A stretch of 64,000 nt of DNA. Source: Circinella minor (Eukaryota > Mucoromycota > Mucoromycetes > Mucorales > Lichtheimiaceae). This document shows, piece by piece, positions 49,149-61,447 of the stretch. The stretch is taken from the NCBI GenBank assembly GCA_016758965.1, contig JAEPRB010000063.1:62001-126000 (forward strand), given 5' to 3'. Position numbers and translations under genes: made by a program. The first letter of the stretch is position 1. Each line of letters begins with the position of its first letter. The notes under the pieces were generated by a model. The model saw only the letters and a list, made by a program, of their open reading frames with translations, did not search any database and was not told where the DNA came from.

Positions 49149-49537
49149 TTGGGGGGGAGGGGGGAGGGTGGGGGAACAGCTTTTTACTCTTTTTTTTTTT
49201 TTTTTAACTTGTATAATAAATTCAAAAAACATGTACTTTCAAATTTCCCCCCTTCGAACAATTCCCTCCACCACACATATACAACACACTAATCATATAT
49301 ATAAACAGGTATATATATATATATATATATATTTGTAATGAAAAGTAATAATAATAATAAAAAAAAAAAGAATTGAAAAAAGAGTGATCATGATGGATTG
49401 ATATTATTTGTTTGAAAGGAGATATAAACAATGTTTTCATGTTTGTAGAAACTGTACAAAGGAATAAAGAGGGAGACGGGTAATAAGTTGATAATAGTGG
49501 AGGGGGAGAGGTAAGTATAATAAAAGAGAGGAAAAAA
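49149..49537. other. convergent 3' region
   Basis: 389 nt between two convergent stop codons. It has a G-rich patch (49148-49173), a T-run and a TA tract (49312-49331). No gene. Confidence 0.5.
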
Positions 49538-52088
49538 CTATACATGAATCTTATCTTGACCATTTTGTGTTTCACATGGTAGACCCCAACTAAAACAAAA
49601 AATGATAATTAATTCTTTTCCATCCATAACTACTCTTATATATATATATATATATATGAAAAAAAAAAGACACTTACATTCGAATCGTTTTATCATCACT
49701 TGCAGATGCAAATTTTGGTAAACCAACAGGACACCAACTTACACAATTCACTGTTCCTGTATGCCCTTCAAGTACTTCCAATAATGTTTGATGTTCTCGA
49801 CTCCATACATAAACACAATTATCTTCACTACCACTTAATACAAAAGATTCATCATTACCACCTAAGGTTGAACGAATGACAAAGGATTTTTGTTTTTGTC
49901 CAGAATATTTTCGTACAAGTTGTTGTTCATTTAAATCCCATAAATGTAATTCGGGTGGATCTTGAACATTGGTAAGAGCATATCTTCCATCTTTTGTTAT
50001 TGTTAATGATGTTATCATTTCATTTTCAGATATTTTACTATAATTATTTAGGCATAGGATTCGATTAGATGAGATGAGTCTATATTTATATTATAAATGA
50101 CTACTTCATTTACGTACCCAATATCTATTAATTTGAAATCAACAAGATCATAAATTCCAATACACTTGTCGAAACTTATAGTAACTAATCGTTTTCCATC
50201 CGGTGTCACTTTCATATCCACAGTTCGATGTGCTGACCATCTATTTTGAATTCGACCATCAATATGCTGAATAAAAAAAAAAAAAATGGATTAGTATATG
50301 AAAATAAACCCTAATTTAAAAGATTTTTTTTTTTTTTTTTACCCATAAACATAAAGATGTATCGCATGCTCCTGAAATAAAATGTTCTCCATCGGGTAAC
50401 CATACACAACTAGTGACTTGATCTTTATGTTCTGTATATGTATGTAATAATTTTCCATTCTATATATATATATATACATATTTAATTATACACGCATTAA
50501 AATGATTATTTTTTTATAAAGTTATTTTTTTTTTTTTTTTTACCAAAGGATCCCATAATACTAAAGAAGTATCAACACCACAAACTAATAATTTGGAATC
50601 ATCGGGTGACCATGCACAATAAGATGCACATTCATCTTGTCCTGTAAGTATTTGTACTTTTTCAAATGTCTAACATATATATATATACAATGTATTAATA
50701 ATAAAAAAAAAAAAGTGTTTCCCATCTTGAAAATATAATAAAAAAAACTTACAGTCATATCCCAAATAATACATGTTTTATCTTTTGATACTGAAGTCAA
50801 ATATCTTCCACTATTTGAAAATGATAAATGCCATACTTCATCTGTATGACCTTCTAAAATCCGTATGGTTGAAGATGGAAAAAGACGTCTAAAAAAAAAA
50901 AGAGTGAGTAACTTAAAAATGAAATGGATGAATCAAATTAAAAAAAAAAAAAACAAAAAGAATTTTTACTTGTCACAAACATGATCTGAAAATAAAGAGA
51001 AATCAGCTGTACTATCACTGTGATAGAGACAACCTCTTCGTTGCCATTCGTATGCTTGATTCATTAATGTTAATAATCGTTCGTTCGGGATCATAATGGA
51101 TGGTGGAATATATTCTAAAAAAAAAAAAAAAAAAAAAAAATTGATAAGTTTTTTTTTTTTTTTTTTTACTTTTTTTTTTAATCACTCTACTTACTTTGTA
51201 AATCAACAAGTAATTGTTGCCTTGATGTTCCATTTATACCATCCCATTGTGCTTGTGATTTAATATCTTCCACAGATGAACAAAATATTAAACTAATAAT
51301 AATAGATAGTTTTAATTTCATCATCCATCCATCATCCCTTTTTTTTTTTTTCAATAACTAAAAAAATAATAATAATAATCTCAAACCTTGATAATTGATG
51401 TAATCGTTCAATACTTTGTCCAAGTGGAGTTAATTCATTTCTTAATACTTGTAATGCTTTCATTGTCTTTTCTGCTTCAAGTAATTCTAAAAACTTTTGT
51501 TGTCGAATTAAAAATTGACCTTGTAACAAATCATTTGTTTGTATGCCTGATAAACTCGTCAATAATGTCTCTGCCAATGACCAATCACCCGTTAATATCC
51601 CTTGTCGAAGACGTGTTACTGTATTTGATTCAAGTGGAATTCCAGCATCTTTTTCAAGTGTTTCTGCAGCATCCCTGTTTTTTTTTTTCATTTTATATTT
51701 AAAAAGTATTTAGTTTTTTTTTTTTTTTTAAATGCATAAATATTTTTTGAAAAATGAATTTACTCATGTAAAACCAACCCCCCCTATACACACACACACA
51801 CACACACACACTTTTTTTTTTTTTGTAGTAAAAAGAAATAAAAAGAAAAGTAGTAAAAAAAGAATAAAATAGAGTGAACAATTACCGATAACCAAGGTCA
51901 TTTAAAGATTGTAATATAAGTCGTACAAGTTCTTCTTTCTTGACACGACCAAGCATGTCAGGTGAAGAAGTCCTATCTACTGACGATTTTCCATTACTTT
52001 GTTGTTGTGAAACATCCGTTGAATTACTACCATTATTATTATTTAGCGTTGTTCTTGTTGTTCTTGTAGAATTGTCTTTAATTTGCAT
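49538..52088 (-). CDS. GID7: LisH-CTLH-WD40 protein, WDR26/Gid7 (GID ubiquitin ligase)
   Basis: Ten exons from the first AUG: 52088-51886, 51674-51387, 51292-51195, 51114-50970, 50888-50753, 50669-50544, 50459-50343, 50266-50118, 50037-49678, 49589-49538; 557 aa. Domains in order: disordered Asn/Thr/Ser N-terminus; LisH (ELVRLILQSLNDLGYRDAAE); CTLH (RQGILTGDWSLAETLLTSL, then QQKFLELLEAEKTMKALQVL); WD40 propeller (ILEGHTDEVWHLSFSNSGRY, SKDKTCIIWDMT, WDLNEQQLVRKYSGQKQ, SGSEDNCVYVW, ASASDDKTIRIWG). This order is specific to Gid7/WDR26, which recruits substrates to the GID/CTLH E3 ligase in the cytosol and nucleus. The frame stays open and coding-like for about 70 codons upstream of this AUG (see the separate entry), so the true N-terminus may be longer. 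Confidence 0.93.
51788..51811. repeat. (AC)n microsatellite in GID7 intron
   Basis: About twelve perfect CA/AC units lie in the first intron of the GID7 gene, flanked by a C-run and a T12 run. Confidence 0.9.
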
Positions 52089-52301
52089 GTTGGTTCTATC
52101 TGTAGTAGTAGAAATAATATCACTCGAAGTAGAATGGAGACGTTGACGTTTTCGTTTCGGTACAGAATTGGAAGAAGAAGAAGAAGAAGAAGAAGAAGAT
52201 GGGTCAATAACTTGTAATGGGCGAGATGACGGTTGGCTGTTATTGGCAGCAGAAGAAACTGCTGATGGTGGTGATAACGAATCTCTATTCGTGTTGGACG
52301 T
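52089..52301 (-). other. possible near-cognate-initiated N-terminal extension of GID7
   Basis: Directly upstream of the AUG at 52088 and in the same frame, 71 codons from an ACG at 52301 read TSNTNRDSLSPPSAVSSAAN..., then a Ser-run, NSVPKRKRQRLHSTSSDI and TTTDRTN. PKRKRQR is a classical monopartite nuclear localisation signal. No AUG in any frame occurs between the TATA-like element (about 52578) and 52088, and no clean acceptor is visible. Initiation at ACG in context aaaACGtcc, or an unrecognised upstream exon, would add this NLS. Confidence 0.4.
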
Positions 52302-54797
52302 TTTGGAAGAAATTAAAAAAAAAAAAAAAAAAAAAAAAAGGTTAAAAGAGAAAAGAAAAAAGAGTGTTTTTATTATTATTATTAATAATATAGTTTTTTT
52401 TTTTTTTTTTTAAGGGGGTTTCTTTTTTCTTTTATACAAGAAGAAGAAAAAGAAAAAAAAAAGGTTGGAAGAGAAGAGAGGAAAGTTTTAGTTTGTAAAG
52501 AATAAAAAGTGGAAGGAGTTTAATAAAGAAAGAGAGAGAGAAAAAAAAAGACGTGTTTTAAAAAATAAAAGAAAACAGTTTTATATAGGGCTCTTAGCAA
52601 GTATATATATATATATATGGTCACGTACACACGAATCATATACTATAGCTGAGTCAAAATACTTTTCATTGCTGTCACGAGTATATATATTCCCTGGGTA
52701 ATCATATTATCGTATCAAGGCTGATATGTGTATGTGTGTGTGTATGAATATGTGGGAGAGAGAGAGTAGTAGTAGTAGTATGTGAGGGATGATGTTGGCA
52801 AGATAAGAATATACACCAAAAAATATATAAAGTGCATGAAAATCACCCACATGACTTTTCGCTGTATCAAAATTTAATGATTGCGTGTTTAAGGTATATA
52901 TAATAAATACAACAACAATATTATGTACTCGTTCTTTGAAATGGATGATGCTATTACAAGAAAAAACCGAAATAACAATATTATTTTATGATTTTAAGAT
53001 GAACCATTCATATTATTTCATGTCATTTCATCATGAGAAAATTATATTTTTTTGATATTCTATCAATTTAATACTATAACAACGAAACAAAAAAAAAAAG
53101 CTTCAAGAGGGATGATGTGAGATATTACTTCTTTTATGTTAATGTGTAAGTATCTTATAACAACAACATATTATTTAGGAACTGATTTTCAGGGCACTTC
53201 TTTGAACTTAACACACTCATACTATTTATATCATACATTAATAAATAAATAGATTGAAACCTTTTCACATGAATATCACAAAGTGCTCTCTACTTGATTT
53301 TTTTTTTTTTTTTTTTTTACATTGAAAAAGATATATTTACTCGCAAAAGTATATAAAAAAAAAAAAAAACTCATCTTTAATGCAAAAGGCCAAAAAAAAA
53401 AAAATCATTTTGGCGGTGTATAGAAAATACCAGGTAAAGAATTTTAAGTTTTGGCTTTGGGGAAATTGACGTTTTCATTTGACTTTATTTTATCACTTTG
53501 AGACAGTTTGGCAACAGTCTACTATACTAAAGTTTATATAATAAACAATGAATATTAAAAAAAAAGTTACCCATTTAAAAGTATAAAAATGCCGAAAAAT
53601 ATATAGACTTTCATAACTTTAAATATTGTTATTCGAATGTGCAACCACAAATATATAAAATACGAATAAGGACTCTCTAATAAACCACACACATCATTTA
53701 AACATTATAATTATAATAAGGGAAAGAGAGAACTCATATTATAAATTAAACGTATTGAGTCACCTTTGAAAAAAAAAATTCATTTCTACGTACTTTATCT
53801 AGTTTAATGAGATCAGTTTTGTTTGTATATACTTCTTTCTTGCAGCATTAAAAATACTCTATTTTTATATGAATTTATTTATTCGTTATATGTCCAATCT
53901 ACTATGTTCTCTATCCATCCGTAGTAGTATAATTTATACTATAACATTTCAAAAAAAAAAAAAATTATAAAGTAGTACGTACGTATCAATGTATTTTTAT
54001 ATATTTTTATAGGATGCCATACGTAACTGTTTTTTTTTCGGTATCTTTACTATGCTTTTCGAATTTTATCAATAGACCTACTATCCATTCATTCCTTTCT
54101 CAAATGTTCAAAAATTCAAAGCTCAAAAAAAAAAAATTAAAAAAAAAAATTGGTTTATTTATTTAAATAATGACTTTTTGTTAATGATTTCTGAACTTTT
54201 GTTTTATCATTAAATGTGTACACAACTGTTTTGTTTTCTCTTTCTCTCTCTCATCCATATGATTGAAATTTCCAATACATTAAACCCCTCCCCACACCCA
54301 CACCCACACACACACACATTTCCCTTATTCGACATTACACCTACAAAAACCAATTGGGAGGGATTTTTTTTTTTTTTTTTTTTTTTTGGTAGGAGGGGGA
54401 AAAAAAATTCCATGAAAAAAACGTTACTTACTCAATATAAAAAGGAACAATAACCCATCTGTCCAAAAGTTCATATATAGCGTCGACAGTAAAAAAATAA
54501 AATAAAATAGGGTTGTTATTGTTCCTTTTTTTTTTTCCCCCTTTTTTTTTAAAAAAAAAACCTACCAAAAAAAAAAAAAAAGAAAACCCCTTTTTTATCC
54601 CAAGAAACATTATGGTTTTTTGATCGCGATCGCAGGCATTATCCTGATCCGCTGTTGAGGGTAATAATCTCAGCCACTCTTCCTAGCCATTAAATGAAAA
54701 GGCCACAAAAAAAGAGCAACACCCCTTCAAATACCACAATGTCTACAAGAGAGACAAGGTTTTATTTTTTTTTGTTTTTGTTTGTTCCTGTCTTTCA
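52302..54797. other. 2.5-kb intergenic region
   Basis: Contains the GID7 leader and promoter (A25 at 52315-52339, GA-rich tracts) and a long AT-rich stretch with TACGTA copies (53793, 53976-53986, 54020). Towards 54600 there are A/T runs and an isolated gatcgcgatcgc patch (54622-54633). Open frames at 54214-54453 and 54428-54610 are homopolymer translations. No gene is supported. Confidence 0.45.
52578..52588 (-). promoter_or_regulatory. TATA-like box of GID7
   Basis: The reverse strand reads ctatataaaac about 490 nt upstream of the first AUG. The long intervening leader is CT-rich and AUG-free. Confidence 0.35.
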
Positions 54798-56521
54798 CTA
54801 TTTTGCTCCAAATACATATTCCATTTCCTCCAATGTCTTTCCTGCAGTTTCAGGAAGAAACCAAAGACCCACCATGGCAACTACTTGACAAGCACCAAAG
54901 AAAAAGTAAACACCCGATACCGACGAAGCCAAGAACAAAGGAACACAGTAAGAGATCATAATAGAAAATGCCCAATTAAGACCATACACCAAACCCAAAC
55001 CTTTGGCACGCGTACGCATATTGAATACTTCAGCTGGATAAACATAAGTAGCAATACCCCATGTGAAAGCATAAGTACCGGCAAAGATATATAAAAAGGC
55101 GATAATGGTATTACGAGCATTGGTATTTTGAAGAATGACATCACCCGTTTCGACATCCACAAGAGTGTATACTTCAAACATGGCACCCACAATAAACATA
55201 CTGATCGCCATAATGATGGAACCGCTCAAGAATAATTTTTTACGACCCCAGGTATCGATCACCCATTGTAATGAAATAGCAGCACAAACAAAAGATAAAA
55301 TACCAGTACCACCCGTAGCAGCAATAGAGGATGAAACATCTGAAAGACCCGCAGTAAGGAAAATTTGAGGAGCATAATACCAGATAGCGACCACACCAGT
55401 AAATGAAGTAGCAATAGCAACAAAGGCAGCAGAAAAGAAACGATTACGATTGGTAGGAGCAAATAATTCAGCATAAGTGCGTTTGCCCAATGATCGTTCA
55501 AATTCAATTTCATCTTTGATTTCTTCAAATTCGTGTTGAACTTGATCCGTACCGCGGAGCGAGGTCAATGCAACCAAAGCTTCTTCGAGACGTCCCTTAT
55601 CAACCAACCAACGAGGTGAATAAGGCATAAATAACATGGCAATACCAAAGAAGAAGCATACCAAACATTGTAATAAGTAAGGAGCACGCCATGACCAATC
55701 TGTGACAAGATAACTTGTACCAAAAGTCACAAAATAACCAACCACTTGACCAAATGTACTCATTAATGTAAAGAAACTAATCAATCGACCACGAATATCT
55801 GGAGGTGCAATTTCAGAATGATATAATGGAATACCACTATATATATATATATATATATATATATTTTTAAAAAAAAGGGATCAGAAACCAAAACAAAAAA
55901 ATTCAAAGAAGAAATTTTTTTCTTTTTTTTAAAAAAAAAATCTTTCTATAATAATTCCTATTTTGGTAGTAAAAAAAAAAAAAAAAAAAACTTACTTTGT
56001 CATGAGGCCTGCACCAAGACCACCTACTAAACGACCTGCTAACAAGAGACCAAAGTTATGACCAATGACAAGGAAAACATTACCAATACAAAATAATACA
56101 GTAGCACCCATAATAGAATATTTACGAGAAAATCGATCTAAAAAAAAAAAAAAAAAAAGGATAAAAGATTTAATTTTTTTTTTTTTTTACTAAACTCTTT
56201 AATTTTGGGTTGAACTCTATATTACATACCACAAAAATAACCAGAAAAGAATGCACTTAATGCAGCCGTCATTAAGAAAAAGGCTAATAAAAGTCCCTGT
56301 AAATATTGTAAATTTTCTTCTGTAAAGAATCGTTCTTGGAATGGAATCATCGTAAGAACACCACTTGTTGCACCTGTATCAAAACCACAAAGGAAACCAC
56401 CCACGGCTGCAATCATTGAAGAAAGATAAACACCTTTACGAATACCAGGTTGAATTGTATCCACTGATTTGGTACTCATTACTTCTGGATCTATCGGTGT
56501 TGTTTGTATTTTACTTGACAT
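54798..56521 (-). CDS. MFS transporter, sugar porter family
   Basis: Three exons (56521-56230, 56137-55996, 55836-54798) encode 490 aa with twelve predicted membrane segments. Family signatures: GGFLCGFDTGATSGV (TM1), GRLVGGLGAGL, PLYHSEIAPPDIRGR after TM4, PYSPRWLVDKGR before the central loop, WGRKKLF, PAEVFNMRTRAKGLGL and the terminal PETAGKTLEEME. These are sugar-porter motifs of the HXT/Stl1-type plasma-membrane symporters or facilitators. TM7 reads FTGVVAIWYYAP and lacks the Gln-Gln and Asn residues that contact hexose in typical members, so the substrate may not be glucose. An ATG at 56521 gives a 30-residue cytosolic N-terminus. Confidence 0.93.
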
Positions 56522-58812
56522 TATTTATAAAAAAAAAAAAAAGGGGGGGGGAGAAAGAAAATAAATAAAAAAAAGGTTAAAAACGCACAGACGGTAAAAT
56601 AAATAAAAGTAAAAAGAAAGGAAAACAATGGGAGGTGGCGAAAAAAAAAAAAACAAACAAACAAACAAAAAAAAAAAAAAAAAAAATTCATAGATCTAGG
56701 TCACATTTTAAGGATCTTGTAGAACCGAAAAAAACAAAAAGAATGGATGAAATGGAACTCTTTTGAAACTACGAAGTGGGTTGAACCCGTATATTCCCGT
56801 TGTCTTGGGAAACGAGCGGAGATGTTGTTCTATAAAAACATGGTTGAATTAAGCTGATTGTTATGGACAAAGATTAGACAACAAGGGTAGTCATAAAAAA
56901 AAAAAACCATGAAAGTCGGCGTAAAAGTTACATTTAAAAAATAATATATACACAGCATCATAATTTTGCCTATCTATATACTACTATTATTATTGAATAC
57001 TTTTAACGTGTGAATGATATACTCTATAATATGTTGATTGAGGAAGCCTTTTTTTTTTTTTCAAGTACAATTGAATGGGATAACATGACCTATAATTTTT
57101 TTTTTTCATTCTTATGAGACGTTTTGAATTTTGATAGAATATAGTAATTGAAAAGACTGAATACAACATATATATATATTGAATCAAATAATCTAGTATT
57201 TTTCATATAAGCAGTAATTTAATATAAATGTCTACTTGGGTGTTGAGAAATTTGAAATGCAAATACATTATTTTTTTTTATTTTAGCCAGGTGCGTTCTT
57301 TATGCAAATTTTCATCGTTACTCAATTAATTCAATAGAGGCAAAAAAAGGGTCTAAACCTTGTTTTAAAAATATTATAAGAAAATATACATGGATGTGTA
57401 ACAACCTATATAAAAGTATATTATTGTTTACACTTTAAAATGTGTCGTTCAATTTCTATATATACATTGAGAGTTTTGTTACTTTTTTTTTTGGACACAC
57501 AAATTCGATTGTCATGCATAATATATTTCTTTGGTGATACGATACATTTCAATGATCCAAGTAAAAATTGTATATGATTCAGATATAAAAATAATACATA
57601 TAACAATTATTCCGCGCAGTTATTATTATTATTACATATTTCTATACAGTAGTACACTTTTTCAATATGTTCATAGCTGCGACTGTTATGGGAGCTTTTT
57701 CAATGGACAAATAAATTTGTACGTAAACGTCAAATGCTCTGTTTTTATTTTCTACAATTTAACAGGTGAAAGTTAATATATATTTCTAGCCCTATTTTTT
57801 TGTAATATGGAACGTCTCCAAATGGTTATAAATGCTATAGGGTAGTTCTCTGTCGTCATTTTTGTATACGTGTGTTATAAATAGTTAAAATATTTGCTGC
57901 TACGTAAAAGAAAAGAAAAAGCAAAATAGTAAATGCTCAAGTTTACATATCTCAATATATTTCATAGGAGCATGTGAAATCATTTCGTTGGTGTGTGTTG
58001 ACCCCATGTTATTGTCCTTAAAAATAGATGTACGTACGTACATATTTCTCTTTCTATTTCATTATTCTTATAAAGCATTGGAAATATGCACTATTCATGG
58101 GACACCTGTGTTGTTGATAAATACAATAAAGACAAAATAACATATATAAGTATGTTTATAAATAGAACTAAAATGAAAATTGAGTTATATATGGTGTTCC
58201 ATACAATGTACAGATTAACTTAACAAAAGAGAGAAGGCGTCAAACTTGTTTTGGATATGTCTCTTTTTTAAGTTAAATACTTCTTTTGACCCATCTTTAT
58301 GCTCTATACACCCATAAGTTAAGATGACAAATGTTTTATTTTTGAGTTATAAGATATATTCAGTACATGATGATAAAACTACTATTGAATTCATGCATCG
58401 AATGAACTGTTGTCAACATTATTGTTAGTGTAAAAGAATGATAAAGTTACTTGTATGAGATTCTAGCAAGAGCATAGAATGCAATAGAAGGTAAAGAAAA
58501 AAAAAAGATCAAGAATTGATCAGCGACAGCAGCTGTTGTACTTTTTTTTTTTAAAAAAAAGGGGGGAACTTCTGCACCCCAAAAAGATTGTGGAACATTT
58601 TTATATTTATAAAAAAAAAACACAGCCACAAGCAAGCTTCTTGCTGCTTTATCATTATACCCAAGATGTGTTGTGTGGGTGTATTCATTGAATGAGGGGT
58701 AAATAAGGACTTCAATACCCGTTTTTTTTTTTAAAAAAAAAAAAAACTATAAAAGTACTCAGTAAAATGATTTTATTTATTTGTCAAAAATTTTTTATCA
58801 AGAATTAAAAAT
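56522..58812. other. 2.3-kb divergent intergenic region
   Basis: Shared upstream region of the transporter and the GH25-like gene. It has A-runs next to the transporter, then AT-rich sequence with TACGTA (57719, 57901, 58030-58040). Just before 58813 there is T11-A13 (58720-58745). No coding-like frame is seen. Confidence 0.45.
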
Positions 58813-59462
58813 ATGAAAAATTACGCTTTTTCTACTACTACCGTTGCTCTTAGTCTTCTTATAGCTAGTGTCGCAATCCAATTTGTTCAAGCAAAATTAG
58901 CCATTGATACTTTTTCTTTGATGCCATATGAGTCTTACCAGTGCGCCAAAGATACTCAAGGTTATGAAGGTGCTGCGATTGGCTGTTACAAGGTATGTAT
59001 ACAAAAATAATAGAAGAAAAAAAAAACTGTCGAGTGAGGACAAACAAGAGGGAAATGACATTATAATAATGCATTTTTAATGGGTTAAATAAAGTATTAC
59101 TTACTCAATCAATCTATATAATTAATTGTTGTTCACAAAACATAATATGTAATACTATTATTCTATTTCTAGGAAGGAGAATCCTTAGATGAATGTCCTA
59201 CTAATTACTTCCGTGCGAGAAGTGCTGGATTTAGAGACGTCGACTTGTCTTTAAGACCATGTGCTCATAGAGGTTGTACAAAAACACCTCGAGAACAAGT
59301 GGATGAGTTTACACGTTTTGCCAATACAAACAAGATGGGTTACCGTTATTTGTGGCTTTACGTCAGTACTTTTGATAATTGGAGCTCATCACCACCAGCT
59401 GCCAATCAAGATAGTAAGTTATTGCTATCTTGCATTACTACACATAAGTTTTGTACAATGTC

Positions 59463-59494
<32 letters not shown>

Positions 59495-60035
59495 GCTATT
59501 ACTAATAAACTTTCAAATTTTATTTTTGTATCATACAGCTCTAAATGATTTTAAAGAAGCTTTGGATGCCGCATCTAGTAATACTCTTTGGGAATGGGGT
59601 ATTGCTACTTCTGCTTCTGACTGGGAAACAATTACAGGTTCTCTTGATTGGGAGCTTGATGGAACTGTACCTTTATGGTATGAAGTAAGTGTTGATATTT
59701 TTCCTTCCATGTTGTTCTTCATATATACAGACTTTTGATATACTATTAAACGTCCCCCCGTCATAATGTTGATTAATGTTTTTTTTTTGTGCGTGTCTTG
59801 ACCACTTTTTTTTTTCTTTATTTCAAAATTAAAGTCACATGATGGGAAGCCTAACTTTGATGATTACACATCATTGGGTGGTTGGGAAGTACCGTTTTCA
59901 AAGGTACGTATGACTTTTTATTTATTAACAAACTTTTCTTTTTAATGCAAACATTAATTCAACTTTTTTTTTTAGCAATATACAAAGGACGCTGAGTTCT
60001 GTGATGCTACATTTAGTCAGAGCTACTATGAATAG
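58813..60035 (+). CDS. secreted GH25 lysozyme-like protein
   Basis: Five exons: 58813-58992, 59173-59413, 59539-59684, 59835-59903, 59976-60035; 231 aa. A signal peptide (MKNYAFSTTTVALSLLIASV..., cleaved near VQA-KLA) precedes a domain starting LAIDTFSLMPYESYQC. It continues NYFRARSAGFRDVDLSLRPC, WEWGIATSASDWETITGS, TVPLWYESHDGKPNFDDY and LGGWEVPFSKQYTKDAEFC. The Asp after the first strand, the PLWY..H/YD..P.F segment and the GGW...KQY end are typical of GH25 muramidases of the amoebozoan/nematode type. Where those proteins have a D-x-E catalytic strand (LWLDVE), this one has WLYVS (Tyr123, Ser125), so activity is doubtful. Six or more Cys suggest disulfides. The domain call is by pattern. 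Confidence 0.75.
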
Positions 60036-61447
60036 AGTAAAGTAGCATAAAATGCTATTACTGTAAAACGAGTGGCATGTATCTCTCGGTGTAATATACC
60101 ACAAACTAAATTAAGACATAGTATTTCTGTTTCTCACCCACAGTAGTTTTGAATATAGTCTGTAGTTATCCAATGATATGTCCCTAAGAAAGATTAAATA
60201 AAACTCATCGCTACGGATAATAATCTCATAATATAATTACATTCAATTATTTAATTACTACAGTAAAAAATGTTATTATTCACTGTTCATGTGGTTGTGG
60301 AGAATTATAGTTATAGTTCGTTACTCTTTCTCATTTTTTAGTTGCGTTTCTCATGACGGTCATTATTCATTACATACTATAAAGCATAAATTGTTTTACT
60401 GAGATAGTACTGTGCTACTGTATAAATAATATATAGCAGCGCATGAATGTTCATGATTATATAAGAATAAAAAATAAGCATAGTAGAAGCGTATGTAATA
60501 AGAGAATATATTTATTAGCAAAGATTTTTTATATCATCTTTTACCATGAAATAACAATACAAAAAAAAAAAAAAAAAGAGAGAAGGCCATTGGACGCACA
60601 TAATAGAAACTAGTGATTCATCAATATACTATGATTTAAGAGCAACTTTTGTATGATCATGTATTATTTAAACGCTCATTATCTAATAAACCATTTTTGC
60701 ATGATTTGAAAACAAAATTGCTCCACCCTCTTTTTTCGTATTATGTTTATACTTTTCACTCTCACAGTGTATACACAACAACCATCTTAAAATAAATAAA
60801 TGATGGTGTTTTGATGAATTATTATAATGACTAGTGTTTTAGTGATAGGTCATATATATCATCAATGAGAAGTTGTATCATTAGATATTATTATTTTTAC
60901 AATGTGGATTGCAATACATGGCGTTCCTTATCAGAAATTTACTATATAAGTTATAACAAACACCGAACCTGAAGGCACTCTACGAACAGGTCTATGTAGG
61001 GACAAATAATGATGCAACAAGATGTGTTTGAGGGATGTATACGTAATAATATTTACTTTTTTTTGTTGTATAGTGACTTCCCCCCCCCCATTAACTCAAT
61101 AATAAAAAGACTCGGAAAAAAAATGAAGATAGTGTTTACTCATTGAACTAAGCAAGCGCTTTTTTTTTTTTAATTTAAAAGAATGATAAGACAAATGTTC
61201 TTGAGGATAAAAATACTAGTAGAGAATATAAACAACATTTAAGAAAAGAAAAACATGGGAAGAAAGGAAGAAAAAAAAAAGAAAATATGAAAAAAAGAAG
61301 AGATTATGATGCATGGGAAAAGTGAGAAAAGGAGAGAGAGAGAGAGAGTTAAAAAGGTGTAATATTTTTTATGTATGTGTTTTGAGAGAGAGAGAGAGAG
61401 AGGGAAAGAGAAATTACAAACAGATTTTTTTCTCTCTCTTTTTTTTT
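60036..61447. other. convergent intergenic region
   Basis: 1.4 kb with A17 at 60560-60576, a C-run near 61081, and (GA)n tracts at 61331-61347 and 61384-61402 just downstream of the EF3 stop. It holds the 3' UTRs of the GH25-like and EF3 genes. No gene seen. Confidence 0.5.
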
